A DNA stretch of 64,000 nt from JBCDGZ01 sp038750655 (lineage in GTDB: Bacteria > Bacteroidota > Bacteroidia > Chitinophagales > Saprospiraceae). The notes beneath the pieces were generated by a model. It had not been told where the DNA came from and did no database searches. It worked only from the letters and a program-made list of their open reading frames with translations. The stretch is taken from assembly GCA_038750655.1 (NCBI GenBank), contig JBCDGZ010000013.1:1-64000 (forward strand). The letters run 5' to 3'. Positions 9,150-18,585 of this stretch are shown in pieces; within the stretch, counting starts at the first letter, position 1, and every line of letters starts with the position of its first letter. The position numbers were made by a program, and so were the translations under genes.

Positions 9150-9183
9150 AATGGCGATGTTTCTTTTTGGGAGCATCGCCATT
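9150..9183 (+). terminator. Intrinsic terminator-like hairpin after ffh
   Basis: Perfect ten-base arms AATGGCGATG (9150-9159) and CATCGCCATT (9174-9183), 30 bases past the ffh stop. The following T run is weak. Confidence 0.55.
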
Positions 9184-9342
9184 CTATAGTTATAGGCTAT
9201 TGTTATTGGGAAGTCATTCCCCTGGGCAAGACTACATCATACGAGGGTTGTGTAGAAGAAAAGAATAGTATAAGATAATTACTGTCAAGTCACTGTCAAA
9301 CTATGCCTGGACCGCCTAAATTATCCCATAAACCCCACCGAT

Positions 9343-9350
9343 TACATTTG
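9343..9350 (+). promoter_or_regulatory. Candidate -7 element for the M16 protease gene
   Basis: TACATTTG fits TAnnTTTG and lies 55 bases upstream of the ATG at 9405. If used, an in-frame ATG at 9303 would lie outside the transcript, supporting 9405 as the start. Confidence 0.35.
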
Positions 9351-9404
9351 AAAATTTGTAATTTCATCTTTGATTTTTTAACTCTACTAAAACATACCAC
9401 CGCT

Positions 9405-12323
9405 ATGAAGAGCTTATTTCGATTGTGTACTTTTCTTTCACTTTTTCTGAGCCTGATACTTTACCAGGCTTGCACCCCTAAAACCAAAACCGTCGCCAGC
9501 AGTGGCGAGTCAGAGCTAATCGGTGTGGCCGCTAGTGAAGCGCCTACTGCCCCCGCTCCTCCTCAGAATGACTTCGGAAAAAACGTCGACATTCCCGTCG
9601 ATGCGGACATTCGCATGGGCACGCTTCCCAATGGCATGAAATACTACATCCGCAAAAATACCAAGCCGGAGGATCGTGCCGAGCTGCGCCTGGCCGTCAA
9701 CGCTGGGGCAATGCAGGAAGACGAAGACCAGCAGGGCCTGGCCCACTTTGTGGAGCACATGGCCTTTAATGGCAGTAAGAATTTCTCGAAAAATGAATTG
9801 GTAGACTACCTGGAAACCATCGGTACCAAGTTCGGTCCTGACCTCAATGCTTACACCAGTTTTGATGAAACCGTCTACATGCTGCAAGCCCGTACGGACG
9901 ACGCAGAGATGCTGAACAAGGGCCTCACCGTTCTGCAAGACTGGGCCAGCGGCGTTAGCTTTGACCACGAGGAGATTGATAAAGAGCGGGGAGTAGTCGA
10001 ATCCGAATGGCGCAGCCGCCTCAGCCCAAATCAGCGCATGCTGAACCAATGGCTGCCCGTGATGTATAAGGACTCGCGCTATGCGCAGCGCCTACCCATT
10101 GGTAAGCCAGAGATTATCAGAAATGCCAGCTATGAGACGGTCAAACGCTTTTACAACGATTGGTACCGTCCGGAGTTGATGGCAGTTGTAATTGTTGGCG
10201 ATGTGAATGTTGACGAGATGGAAAAAGAAATTGTCAAGCGATTCACGCCTTTCGATCGCGAAACCCCAGCCAGAAGCAAAGAAAACAATGATGTCCCCGA
10301 TCACAAAGAAACCCTCGTTTCAATCTGCTCGGATAAGGAGGCCTCATTTACCAATGTACAACTGATGTACAAGCACGATCATATTCCGACCGAAGATATG
10401 CAGGGCTATCGCTCAAGCATCGTACGTCGGCTGTACAATGCCATGCTCAGTGCCCGTTTGGATGAGTTGGCTCAGAAGCCTAATCCGCCATTCACCTATG
10501 CCTATACGGGCTACAGCCGCGACGTGGGTGATTTGGATACTTACTCTTCTTACGCTATGGCGCCCGAGGGCGGTGCGATGCGATGCTTAGAGGTGATATT
10601 GGAGGAAAACGAGCGGGTACTCCGTCATGGCTTTAATGCTTCGGAGATGGAGCGCCAAAAGACGCAACTGCTCAAGCGCATGGAAAGGGCATTTAAAGAA
10701 AAAGACAAAACCGAATCTCGTCGCTTCGCAATGCGCTATGTTTACAACTACCTGGAAGGTACGCCTATTCCGAGTATTGATGATGAATTAGAATTCTACA
10801 AAACCCTCCTGCCCACCATTCAGCTCAATGAGGTCAATAGCCTCGCAGCCCAGTGGATTACAGAGGAAAATCGTGTAGTAGTCATCACTGGACCAGAAAA
10901 AGAAGGACTTGAGGTCCCGACGGAAGCAGAGGTGTCTAAGGTACTTGCTGCGGTCAGCAAAAAGGATATTGCGCCCTACGAAGATGAAGTGTCGGATGCG
11001 CCCCTGCTGGCGAAGATTCCAACGCCAGTGGAAATTGTAGCGGTAAAAGAGATGGAAAATGTAGGCGTGACGGAGATGAAGCTGGCCAATGGTGTGCGGG
11101 TGATTCTCAAGCCTACGGATTTCAAAAACGATGAGGTGTTGCTCCGCGCCTACAGCATCGGCGGCTCCTCTATCTACAGCGATGCCGACTACGTACAGGC
11201 CAGCAACGCTGCCAGAATCATCGACGAGGCGGGCCTCGGTAGCTTCGACAATCCTCAACTGCAAAAGAAGCTCACAGGCAAAACCATCAGCATCTCGCCC
11301 TACATCGGCGAGCTTTACGAGGGTTTCAGAGGTAGTGCTTCTCCGGATGATCTGGAAACCATGATGCAGCTGATTTACCTCTATTTCACTGCACCGCGCA
11401 AAGACAAGGATGTACTCAACTCCTACGTGACCAAGCAAAAGTCGATCTACTCCAACCTGATGTCCAACCCCCAGTACTACTTCTTCGATCAGGTGACCAA
11501 GATTCTCAGCAATGATCACCCCCGCCGAGGCTTTCCCAAGGCCGAAGACCTGGATCGCCTCGACTTGGAGCAGGTACACAAAATCTACAATGATCGCTTC
11601 GCCGATGCCAGCGACTTTACCTTCGTCTTCGTCGGTAATTTCAACATGGAACAAATGAAGCCTTTGCTGAAAACCTACCTGAGCAACCTGCCCGCCACCC
11701 AACGCGAGGAATCCTGGAAGGATGTCGGCGACACCTATCCGAGTCAGAAAATCGAAAAGCAATTTGCCAAAGGAAAGGCGCCGAAGGCCCTGGTGAACCT
11801 GACTTTCCACGGTGATTTCGAATGGAATGGCCAAAATCGCTACGACTTCAGATCTATGCTCGACGTATTGCGCATCAAGATGCGGGAGTCGATGCGGGAA
11901 GACAAAGGCGGGGTCTATGGCGTCCGCGTCAGTGGCAGCCCGAGCCATACACCAAGGGATGAATACTCTATCACCATTTCCTTCAATGCCGATCCACCGA
12001 TGGTCGAAGAGCTGATTCAAACGGCTATGAAAGACATCGAAACGGCCAAATCGATCGGTGCAGAGGAAAAAGACCTGGATAAGGTCCGCGAAACCCAGCG
12101 TCAAAGCCGCATCAAAGACCTCAAGGAAAACCGCTTTTGGGCTCGCCAGCTGGAAAGCTTCTACAAAAATGGCTACGATCCCACCAAGCTTACCCAAAAG
12201 GATTTTGAGGAGTATGTCAATAAATTGGATGCCGAAGCTGTGAAGAAAGCAGCGAATCAGTATTTCAACACGGAAAAATATGTGCGTATCGTCATGCTAC
12301 CGGAAGAAGTAGCAGAAAACTAA
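9405..12323 (+). CDS. M16-family zinc metalloprotease lipoprotein
   Basis: A 972-residue two-repeat insulinase/pitrilysin-type protease. The N-terminal half carries the inverted zinc motif HxxEH (H114-F-V-E117-H118) with the downstream acidic region EEIDKERGVVESEWRSR; the C-terminal half is the inactive clamp repeat with the R/Y-type substrate elements (DKGGVYGVRVSG). It starts as a lipoprotein (MKSLFRLCTFLSLFL, then YQAC), so it probably degrades peptides in the periplasm or at the outer membrane. An in-frame ATG at 9303 would add 34 residues that spoil the lipoprotein signal, so 9405 is preferred. A strong terminator follows. Confidence 0.95.
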   Translation: MKSLFRLCTFLSLFLSLILYQACTPKTKTVASSGESELIGVAASEAPTAPAPPQNDFGKNVDIPVDADIRMGTLPNGMKYYIRKNTKPEDRAELRLAVNAGAMQEDEDQQGLAHFVEHMAFNGSKNFSKNELVDYLETIGTKFGPDLNAYTSFDETVYMLQARTDDAEMLNKGLTVLQDWASGVSFDHEEIDKERGVVESEWRSRLSPNQRMLNQWLPVMYKDSRYAQRLPIGKPEIIRNASYETVKRFYNDWYRPELMAVVIVGDVNVDEMEKEIVKRFTPFDRETPARSKENNDVPDHKETLVSICSDKEASFTNVQLMYKHDHIPTEDMQGYRSSIVRRLYNAMLSARLDELAQKPNPPFTYAYTGYSRDVGDLDTYSSYAMAPEGGAMRCLEVILEENERVLRHGFNASEMERQKTQLLKRMERAFKEKDKTESRRFAMRYVYNYLEGTPIPSIDDELEFYKTLLPTIQLNEVNSLAAQWITEENRVVVITGPEKEGLEVPTEAEVSKVLAAVSKKDIAPYEDEVSDAPLLAKIPTPVEIVAVKEMENVGVTEMKLANGVRVILKPTDFKNDEVLLRAYSIGGSSIYSDADYVQASNAARIIDEAGLGSFDNPQLQKKLTGKTISISPYIGELYEGFRGSASPDDLETMMQLIYLYFTAPRKDKDVLNSYVTKQKSIYSNLMSNPQYYFFDQVTKILSNDHPRRGFPKAEDLDRLDLEQVHKIYNDRFADASDFTFVFVGNFNMEQMKPLLKTYLSNLPATQREESWKDVGDTYPSQKIEKQFAKGKAPKALVNLTFHGDFEWNGQNRYDFRSMLDVLRIKMRESMREDKGGVYGVRVSGSPSHTPRDEYSITISFNADPPMVEELIQTAMKDIETAKSIGAEEKDLDKVRETQRQSRIKDLKENRFWARQLESFYKNGYDPTKLTQKDFEEYVNKLDAEAVKKAANQYFNTEKYVRIVMLPEEVAEN

Positions 12324-12346
12324 AACGAATCCCACATTTTAATTAG

Positions 12347-12392
12347 AAAGTGCTTAATTTTGGTTTTGAAATCAGAATTAAGCACTTTTACT
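12347..12392 (+). terminator. Intrinsic terminator after the M16 gene
   Basis: Perfect thirteen-base arms (12347-12359 and 12376-12388) with a 16-base loop, followed by T-rich sequence (12385-12396). It lies 24 bases past the stop and just ahead of the next gene at 12411. Confidence 0.75.
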
Positions 12393-12410
12393 TTTTAATC
12401 CACTACGCTA

Positions 12411-13592
12411 ATGAAAACAATATTAATCGCCTTTTCCATTCTATTCTCTCTACAGTATGCGCACGCCCAATGGGAGCCGCTGACTAATACTAATACCGAT
12501 CAGCCCCTTGTGGGGGTATTTTTTCTGGATACCGACTACGGTATATCGGTTGGCCAGGGAGGGATCGTTACGCGCACCGAAGACGGTGGTGATACCTGGA
12601 CCAGCCAGTCGCTAGGCAGCTATAATTTTATTCGTTGCTTCTTGGTCGATTCTGTCGGCTTCATCGTCGGTGATGAGGGAAACGTGTTTAAAAGCCTGGA
12701 CTACGGAAGAACCTGGCAAAGTATCGTAGATTTTGATCTGCGCATCAAAGCAGTGCATTTTTTCGATACACAGGTAGGTGTTATTGCTGGTGATCGAGGG
12801 CTATTGTACAAAACGACCGATGGTGGAGCCAATTGGACCAATATCACTCCCGGTAACATTTCGATGTTTAGAGACCTATTTTTTATCGACCAACAAAATG
12901 GCTATGCTTGCGGGGACAGTGGTTCGCTGTACAGAACGAGCGACGGTGGTGATACCTGGTTTCGACTCAATATTAATCACCAAGGCATATTGTGGGCAAT
13001 GTACTTCTTCGATGCCCAAAATGGATATATCTGTGGAGACAACAGCAGCCTGTACAAAACCAGTAATGGGGGGCTGACCTGGGAGGAAAGTGAGCTGACA
13101 GATACCCCACTCAAATTCAGAGGCATCTATTTCTTGGATGATAATAACGGCTATGTAATTGGCGACGTTGGTCTGGTACTCAAAACAGAAGATGGTGGCC
13201 TGAGCTGGCAAAGTGAATCAACCAGTACGACAAAAAATCTCTTCGATATTTCGGTAATTGATGAAAATAATGCCTTTGCCTGTTCCATGGACGGACTCAT
13301 TATCCGCTTGCGCAGACCGACGAATACCAATGACATTGACACTTCACCAACCGGAGTTAAAGTCTTCCCTAATCCAAGTGCTGGCTGGTTCGTCATTGAA
13401 GGGCTTGATCCTCAGTCGCTAATCACCGCCTTCCAAGTCTTTGATGCAGCAGGTAAATTGATTCATCAGGAACGCGGTTTAAATACCAATAGAGTAGAAA
13501 TCAATAACCACCAATGGCCAAAAGGCATCTATACGATTCAACTTTTAGATCACAACAACCGCCAACATACTACGAACCTTATCATTCAATAA
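12411..13592 (+). CDS. YCF48-like repeat protein with T9SS tail
   Basis: A 393-residue secreted protein. After a signal peptide (MKTILIAFSILFSLQYAHAQ) come six or seven repeats of about 43 residues with the signature FFLDxxxGxxxGxxGxxxxTxDGGxTW, the pattern of YCF48/BNR-type beta-propellers related to the photosystem II assembly factor HCF136. Residues from about 315 form a type A T9SS sorting domain (VKVFPNPSAGWFVIEG to the end). It is therefore probably an outer-surface or released propeller that binds proteins or glycans; the ligand is unknown. Confidence 0.88.
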   Translation: MKTILIAFSILFSLQYAHAQWEPLTNTNTDQPLVGVFFLDTDYGISVGQGGIVTRTEDGGDTWTSQSLGSYNFIRCFLVDSVGFIVGDEGNVFKSLDYGRTWQSIVDFDLRIKAVHFFDTQVGVIAGDRGLLYKTTDGGANWTNITPGNISMFRDLFFIDQQNGYACGDSGSLYRTSDGGDTWFRLNINHQGILWAMYFFDAQNGYICGDNSSLYKTSNGGLTWEESELTDTPLKFRGIYFLDDNNGYVIGDVGLVLKTEDGGLSWQSESTSTTKNLFDISVIDENNAFACSMDGLIIRLRRPTNTNDIDTSPTGVKVFPNPSAGWFVIEGLDPQSLITAFQVFDAAGKLIHQERGLNTNRVEINNHQWPKGIYTIQLLDHNNRQHTTNLIIQ

Positions 13593-13604
13593 TTAATAGA
13601 AGCT

Positions 13605-13931
13605 GTGAAACAATGCGAAAATTGTTCGGCCGAAGTCCCGGACGAATTTACCATCTGCTGGAAATGCAACTACCATTTCGCCTCCAAAACCATCGCCACT
13701 TTTGAGGATGTACGGAAAGGAGAGGACCTCCCCCACCAAAAGGAAACAACGACCCGGCAAATCAACTGTTTGAGATGTCTAACGCCTATGGATTACAAAG
13801 GAAGGCATCGATTTGACAGAAAAACGGCATTGTGGGCAGCACAAAGCATCTGGGATTTATTGCTGGATGGTATGATGCTCGAAGTGCATGTTTGTCCCAA
13901 ATGCAAGAAGGTTGAATTTTTTGGTGACTAA
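13605..13931 (+). CDS. Small zinc-ribbon protein
   Basis: A 108-residue cytoplasmic protein with two zinc-binding halves: CENC with CWKC near the N-terminus (residues 3-24) and CLRC with CPKC in the C-terminal part. Double zinc ribbons of this kind occur in many small bacterial proteins of unknown role. The start is GTG at 13605; the nearby ATG is in another frame. It lies 12 bases after the YCF48-like gene, and its stop is three bases from that of the convergent glycosyltransferase. Confidence 0.7.
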   Translation: MKQCENCSAEVPDEFTICWKCNYHFASKTIATFEDVRKGEDLPHQKETTTRQINCLRCLTPMDYKGRHRFDRKTALWAAQSIWDLLLDGMMLEVHVCPKCKKVEFFGD

Positions 13932-13934
13932 GGC

Positions 13935-15794
13935 TTACAATTTCCGAATAGCTTTGATGTAACGCCTTGCCGTTTGCCCATCGATGCGGTGAGCGCGGTT
14001 GTGAACGAAAGCTTGCTGTTGCTCTAAGGGCGCTTCTAGTTGGCCGTTCAATAGCTTCGACAAGGTCTGGCGCACTTCTTCGTACTGATGCGTTCCCAAG
14101 CCAATACCAGAGCGGATAAAGCCCGAAAAGTCATTATTGGCATAATCCATCACGATCAAAGGCTTCCCGAAGTAGGCGGCCTCCCCTCCTACTGTACTGT
14201 TGTAGACGATCACAATATCACTGATTGCCAGGGTTTTATATAAATCTGTATTGGCAAAAAGAAAATTTTTGGTCCCCAGCTCTGCGGCCAGTTGCTCAAA
14301 GAAGGGCCGATAATCATTCTCCCAGGGATGGGGTTTGATGATGAATTGGAGGTCTGGAAAATCAAGGGTAAGGCGCATAATATCGCGGCCCAGGCGCTTG
14401 CGCATCTCTTGTTCGCCTTCGTAAAGCGGCTGCGAGGGATACAGCACTACGGGACGATCGTTGCGGAGTTCGGGCAGCAAGTCCGTCTTTTGGAGCTGTT
14501 GGAGTTGGGGAATAATATCGGTGCGCAGCTGGCCGAGCGACTGTAGTGCGGACTCTGGGTAGGCCGAATCTTGCATCAGGGTCTTGGCCCAGTAGGCGCC
14601 CCACAGAAAAGTGAGGTCGGGATGAGGCTGATAGGCCAAATCTTTTGCTCCAAAGATGTATTGCATATGGCGAGGATGGACCACACCATGCTGAATACCA
14701 AAGGTCTTGACGCCCAGCTGCCGGGCTACATCGAAAAGGGACTTCACCCGCGCGTCGTGCTCATTGGTGCCCCCCACCGCCCTGGCCCGCCGCAGTAGAC
14801 CAAAAGACTTCAAGGCCTCCCGTCGAAAGATCAGAAAAAACAGCAACCGTTTATACGATGGAATATAGCGGATGATCAGGGCCTGCTCAATGGGTAATTC
14901 TGCCGCTTGCAACTGCGCCATGCTGGCCTTCAAAGCCTTGATCTGCCGCCGTGCCCGCAGCCAGACCCTGGGGTTGAATAGTTGTAGGAGCAGCACCAAT
15001 TCCAGATTCAGGGTGCGGGGATAGCGGGCAAAGAGCAGCTGTCGGCTCAGCGTAAAACTGCGCTCGCCGTCCAGTTTGGGAGGAAAGCTCTCGGAGAGGT
15101 TGAGAAAGTCGGCTTCATCGGCCAGCTGTTCTTGTAGGTACTCCGTAAAATGGTCTCCTCCGACAATCGCCAGGTCCTTACTGCGAATCACAGGTTGGTT
15201 GGCCTGGGCATTAGACAGAAAGAGGTAGGGATAGGATTTGAAGAGATGGTGGATTTGAAAAAGTCCCATGATGGCCCGCCAAGCGAAGCTGAACACATAC
15301 TTAGCGATCTTCTTGGGCTGCGGTGCAGCCTTACGAGCGGCTTGATAGTGAGAATGATAAGGCAACTCACACAATTGATGTAAAATACCCGAGTTGTGGT
15401 AAATGTGCACCTCCGGAGCCTCGATATTTTCCTGAAAATACCTCAACAACTTCAAGGCATAAATAGCCGCCCGATGCTTATAAAGGAGCATAAAACGGAT
15501 GTAAAACCACCAATATGCATTCTCCGTGGACAGTAAGCGAGCCAGCGGCTGGCCATTGATGTCCAAATCACTAGCGTCCAGAATATGCTGAAAACTCTCC
15601 TCGTAAGAAGATTCATAAATGGTTTTCAATTGTAAGGGCTGGCGGGAATAATTCTGGGGAAAGGGAGTAACATACTCGGGGTCTTCGGAGTATAAGCAGT
15701 AGCTTTTTGCCTCAGTGTTCTGGGTTAAGGTCCCTATCTCTTCCTTGGTTAAAGCACGCAAAAGTATGAGGGCAATGGCTTGATCCTGCTCCAT
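13935..15794 (-). CDS. Capsule-type GT-B glycosyltransferase
   Basis: A 619-residue protein without signal peptide. The C-terminal half looks like capsule polysaccharide or CDP-glycerophosphotransferase-type GT-B enzymes: FGIQHGVVHPRHMQY, then IIKPHPWEND, then IVIVYNSTVGGEAAYFGKPLIVMD, the acceptor/donor-site signature of this superfamily. The N-terminal 300 residues are unassigned. It is divergent from the nonulosonic acid genes, so it may transfer the CMP-activated sugar or build the glycan that carries it; this is inferred from position. Family-level confidence is good, specificity unknown. Confidence 0.7.
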   Translation of the reverse strand: MEQDQAIALILLRALTKEEIGTLTQNTEAKSYCLYSEDPEYVTPFPQNYSRQPLQLKTIYESSYEESFQHILDASDLDINGQPLARLLSTENAYWWFYIRFMLLYKHRAAIYALKLLRYFQENIEAPEVHIYHNSGILHQLCELPYHSHYQAARKAAPQPKKIAKYVFSFAWRAIMGLFQIHHLFKSYPYLFLSNAQANQPVIRSKDLAIVGGDHFTEYLQEQLADEADFLNLSESFPPKLDGERSFTLSRQLLFARYPRTLNLELVLLLQLFNPRVWLRARRQIKALKASMAQLQAAELPIEQALIIRYIPSYKRLLFFLIFRREALKSFGLLRRARAVGGTNEHDARVKSLFDVARQLGVKTFGIQHGVVHPRHMQYIFGAKDLAYQPHPDLTFLWGAYWAKTLMQDSAYPESALQSLGQLRTDIIPQLQQLQKTDLLPELRNDRPVVLYPSQPLYEGEQEMRKRLGRDIMRLTLDFPDLQFIIKPHPWENDYRPFFEQLAAELGTKNFLFANTDLYKTLAISDIVIVYNSTVGGEAAYFGKPLIVMDYANNDFSGFIRSGIGLGTHQYEEVRQTLSKLLNGQLEAPLEQQQAFVHNRAHRIDGQTARRYIKAIRKL

Positions 15795-15837
15795 GAAGTA
15801 TTAGACGTATGATTACGTATGATTAATTAACAGTATA

Positions 15838-15845
15838 CAAAAATA
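15838..15845 (-). promoter_or_regulatory. Candidate -7 element for the glycosyltransferase gene
   Basis: TATTTTTG on the minus strand fits TAnnTTTG, 44 bases upstream of the ATG at 15794, and lies back to back with the plus-strand element at 15851. No -33 box at standard spacing was seen. Confidence 0.35.
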
Positions 15846-15850
15846 AACAC

Positions 15851-15858
15851 TAATTTTG
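15851..15858 (+). promoter_or_regulatory. Candidate -7 element for the nonulosonate operon
   Basis: TAATTTTG fits the TAnnTTTG consensus, 32 bases upstream of the ATG at 15890. It would drive the three-gene plus-strand operon ending at 19359. Confidence 0.4.
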
Positions 15859-15889
15859 TTTCTCCACTACAGATGCTAGAATTGATCAA

Positions 15890-17518
15890 ATGAATATATT
15901 ATTTATCATTCCAGCGCGCGGAGGCTCCAAAGGAATTCCCCGAAAGAACCTCCGGCCGCTGGCCCACAAACCGCTGATTTCCTACTCTATTCAAAACGCC
16001 CTGCAATCTCGCTACGATGGCGATGTCTATGTGTCTTCCGAAGATGAAGAAATCCTCCATACGGCCCTGAAATTTGGCGCAAAAATCCACCGGCGGCGGA
16101 ACGACCTCGCTGGCGATGCCATCACCCTCGACCCCGTCATCTATCACGCCTACCGCTCCATCAGTCAGCAAGAAGGCAAGCAATACCAGCTCATCGTTAC
16201 CCTCCAGCCCACCAGTCCGCTGCTGCAAACCGAGTCCATCGATGAGGCCCTCCGCACCATGATCGACCAGCCGGAAATCGATACCATCATCTCCGCAACC
16301 GACGACACCCATCTGACTTGGGGGAAGAACGAGCAGGGCTATTTTCCCCAATACAAAGCCCGCTTGAATCGCCAATACCTACCTCCAAATTTCAAGGAAA
16401 CGGGCGGTTTTTTGATCACTAGAGACCGAATCATTGAAGAAAATAATCGCATCGGCCCTAAAGTCTCTTTGCAGATTTTAGCCAGAAATGAAGCGATCGA
16501 CATCGATAATTTTGAAGATTGGAACCTTTGCGAATACTATATCAAGAAGAAAAAAGTGGTCTGCGCGGTCATCGGCTATCCGCAGATCGGGATGGGGCAT
16601 ATCTACAATTCCCTGATCATCGCCAACGAAATTCTGAACCACCAGCTGTCCTTTTTGGTGGATAAAAAGAGCGATTTGGGTAAGGCCAAGCTCCTGGAAA
16701 GCAACTATGAGGTCCACCAGCAACAGTCCGAAAAACTAGTCGACGACCTGCTGGCGATGGAGCCAGACATCGTGATCAATGACCTGCTGGATACCTCGGC
16801 CGACTATGTGCAGGCCCTCAAAGCCTCCGGCATCAAAGTCATCAATTTCGAAGACCTCGGCCCCGGCGCGGCCCACGCCGACCTGGTTTTCAACGCCATC
16901 TACCCCGAAAAGGAGCAACTGCACAACCACTACTTCGGCCCCTCCTACTTCTGCGCCCGCGAGGAGTTCATCCTCACCTCCCCCAAGGCCCTGGCCCCCG
17001 AAATCAAAAATATCCTCCTCACCTTCGGCGGCGTTGACCCCAATAACCTGACCATCAAAGTCTTGGAACTCATCTACGAGCACTGCGTCGAGCAAGGCAT
17101 CACCCTCAATATCGTCGCCGGCCTCGGCTACCAGCAGTACGACAGCCTCCGGGCCTTCGATCAAGCCCATATCCACCAGAATATCAGCAACATCTCGGAT
17201 TTTATGCGGGCGGCCGACCTGGCCTTCACCTCCGCCGGACGCACGACCTACGAGCTGGCCCTCATGGGCGTACCGACCATCGTCATGGCCCAGAACGAAC
17301 GCGAGCAAAGCCACTTTTTCGCCTACCCCACCTACGGATTCATCAACCTGGGGCTGGGCACCGAGGTAACTGCCGAGCAGCTATTATTGAACTTTAATCA
17401 TTTAATTAATAATTTTGATGCACGCCGGGCGATGCGGGACAAAATGTTTGCACACGATCTCCGCAACGGAAAGCGCCGCGTCATCAAATTGATCAACGAT
17501 CTAATTGCAGCAGAATGA
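15890..17518 (+). CDS. CMP-nonulosonate synthetase fused to PseG-like domain
   Basis: A 542-residue two-enzyme fusion. Residues 1-225 are a NeuA/PseF-type cytidylyltransferase, with IPARGGSKGIPRKN at the start and LQPTSPLL in the middle; it would activate a nonulosonic (sialic-like) acid with CTP. Residues 228-540 resemble PseG, the UDP-sugar hydrolase of pseudaminic acid synthesis: GMGHIYNSL with His237 at the position of the catalytic His, LLTFGGVDPNNLT, and SAGRTTYELALMGVPTIVM. The two domains catalyse the last and the third-last steps of one pathway, with NeuB between. Its stop overlaps the next start by four bases (ATGA). The exact sugar, pseudaminic or legionaminic, is not settled by sequence. 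Confidence 0.88.
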   Translation: MNILFIIPARGGSKGIPRKNLRPLAHKPLISYSIQNALQSRYDGDVYVSSEDEEILHTALKFGAKIHRRRNDLAGDAITLDPVIYHAYRSISQQEGKQYQLIVTLQPTSPLLQTESIDEALRTMIDQPEIDTIISATDDTHLTWGKNEQGYFPQYKARLNRQYLPPNFKETGGFLITRDRIIEENNRIGPKVSLQILARNEAIDIDNFEDWNLCEYYIKKKKVVCAVIGYPQIGMGHIYNSLIIANEILNHQLSFLVDKKSDLGKAKLLESNYEVHQQQSEKLVDDLLAMEPDIVINDLLDTSADYVQALKASGIKVINFEDLGPGAAHADLVFNAIYPEKEQLHNHYFGPSYFCAREEFILTSPKALAPEIKNILLTFGGVDPNNLTIKVLELIYEHCVEQGITLNIVAGLGYQQYDSLRAFDQAHIHQNISNISDFMRAADLAFTSAGRTTYELALMGVPTIVMAQNEREQSHFFAYPTYGFINLGLGTEVTAEQLLLNFNHLINNFDARRAMRDKMFAHDLRNGKRRVIKLINDLIAAE

Positions 17519-18576
17519 AATTAGCAGAGCTTATTAGCAATTATACCCCCAATTCTATTGAAATCCGCTGCCCCTACCTCCTGGCGGAGGCTGGGGTAAA
17601 TCACGAAGGGTCGATGGACCTGGCCAGAAGGCTGGTCGAGGAGGCGGCCGAAGGTGGGGCGCATGGCATTAAATTCCAGACCTACAAGGCCCATACGCTG
17701 GCGGCCAAGGAAAGCCCTTCCTACTGGGATCGGACTAAGGAGCCGACGGCCAGCCAGTTTGAGCTGTTTCAGAAGTACGATTCTTTTTGGAAAAATGAGT
17801 TTGAACAGCTAAAGCGGGTCTGTGAGGAATTCGGTATTGAGTTTTTCTCTACGCCTTTTGATGTGGAATCGGCAACTTTTCTTAACGATCTGATGGACGT
17901 TTTCAAAATCTCTTCCTCGGATTTGTCCAACCACCCTTTCATCAAATTTCAGTGTCAGTTCGGAAAGCCGATTATGCTGAGTACGGGGGCCTCCTACCTT
18001 TGGGAAATTCAGCAAGTCGTAGAAATGATTGAACAAGAGGGCAACCCGCTGGCTTTGCTCCACTGTGTATTGAATTATCCTACAGAAAATAAAAATGCCA
18101 ATCTAGGCATGATCCCCGCCCTGCGTCAACATTTTCCCAAACACCTCATCGGCAACTCTGACCATACCTTACCCGGGGAGGATATGCAAGTCTCGGTCAC
18201 CTCGGCGCTGTTGGGTGCTAGGGTCATCGAAAAGCACTTTACCCACGATAAGACCCTGCCCGGTAATGATCATTACCATGCGATGGATAAGGAAGACTTA
18301 AAGCTCTTTTTCCGCCGTATGCGGGCTATCGAAGAAACACTGGGCAGCTTTGAAAAAGCGCCGCTGCCTTCGGAGGACATCTCTCGGGCCAACGCCCGGC
18401 GCAGCCTCATCGCCAGCCGGGCCATCAGCAAGGGGCAGACCATTGCAGCCGAGGACCTGACTTGGAAGCGCCCCGCCTCCGGCATCAGCCCCACCCATTA
18501 CTGGAACCTGCTCGGCAAAACTGCTCAGGTCGATATTCCTGAAGACAGCATTTTACAACACCATATGTTCAAATAA
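17515..18576 (+). CDS. Nonulosonic acid synthase, NeuB/PseI type
   Basis: The enzyme condenses phosphoenolpyruvate with a hexosamine derivative to form a nine-carbon acid. The 353-residue protein has the NeuB barrel (about 25-265) with LAEAGVNHEGSMDLA, KFQTYKAHTLA, FFSTPFDVESATFL and the HFTHDKTLPGNDH metal/substrate region, followed by a C-terminal SAF antifreeze-like domain (about 290-353) with RSLIASRAISKGQTI and RPASGI. Both parts are full length. Overlap with the upstream fusion implies translational coupling, matching consecutive pathway steps. Which substrate is used (ManNAc or a 2,4-diacetamido sugar) cannot be read from motifs alone. Confidence 0.92.
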   Translation: MKLAELISNYTPNSIEIRCPYLLAEAGVNHEGSMDLARRLVEEAAEGGAHGIKFQTYKAHTLAAKESPSYWDRTKEPTASQFELFQKYDSFWKNEFEQLKRVCEEFGIEFFSTPFDVESATFLNDLMDVFKISSSDLSNHPFIKFQCQFGKPIMLSTGASYLWEIQQVVEMIEQEGNPLALLHCVLNYPTENKNANLGMIPALRQHFPKHLIGNSDHTLPGEDMQVSVTSALLGARVIEKHFTHDKTLPGNDHYHAMDKEDLKLFFRRMRAIEETLGSFEKAPLPSEDISRANARRSLIASRAISKGQTIAAEDLTWKRPASGISPTHYWNLLGKTAQVDIPEDSILQHHMFK

Positions 18577-18585
18577 TCCTCCAAC

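Noticed and set aside
9303..9404. Upstream in-frame ATG for the M16 protease gene
   Set aside because: It would put 34 extra residues ahead of a clear lipoprotein signal, and a -7 element at 9343 lies downstream of it.
10788..12197. Open frame of 469 codons antisense to the M16 protease gene
   Set aside because: It lies wholly opposite a gene with intact catalytic motifs, shows no recognisable domain, and arises from the codon bias of the true gene.
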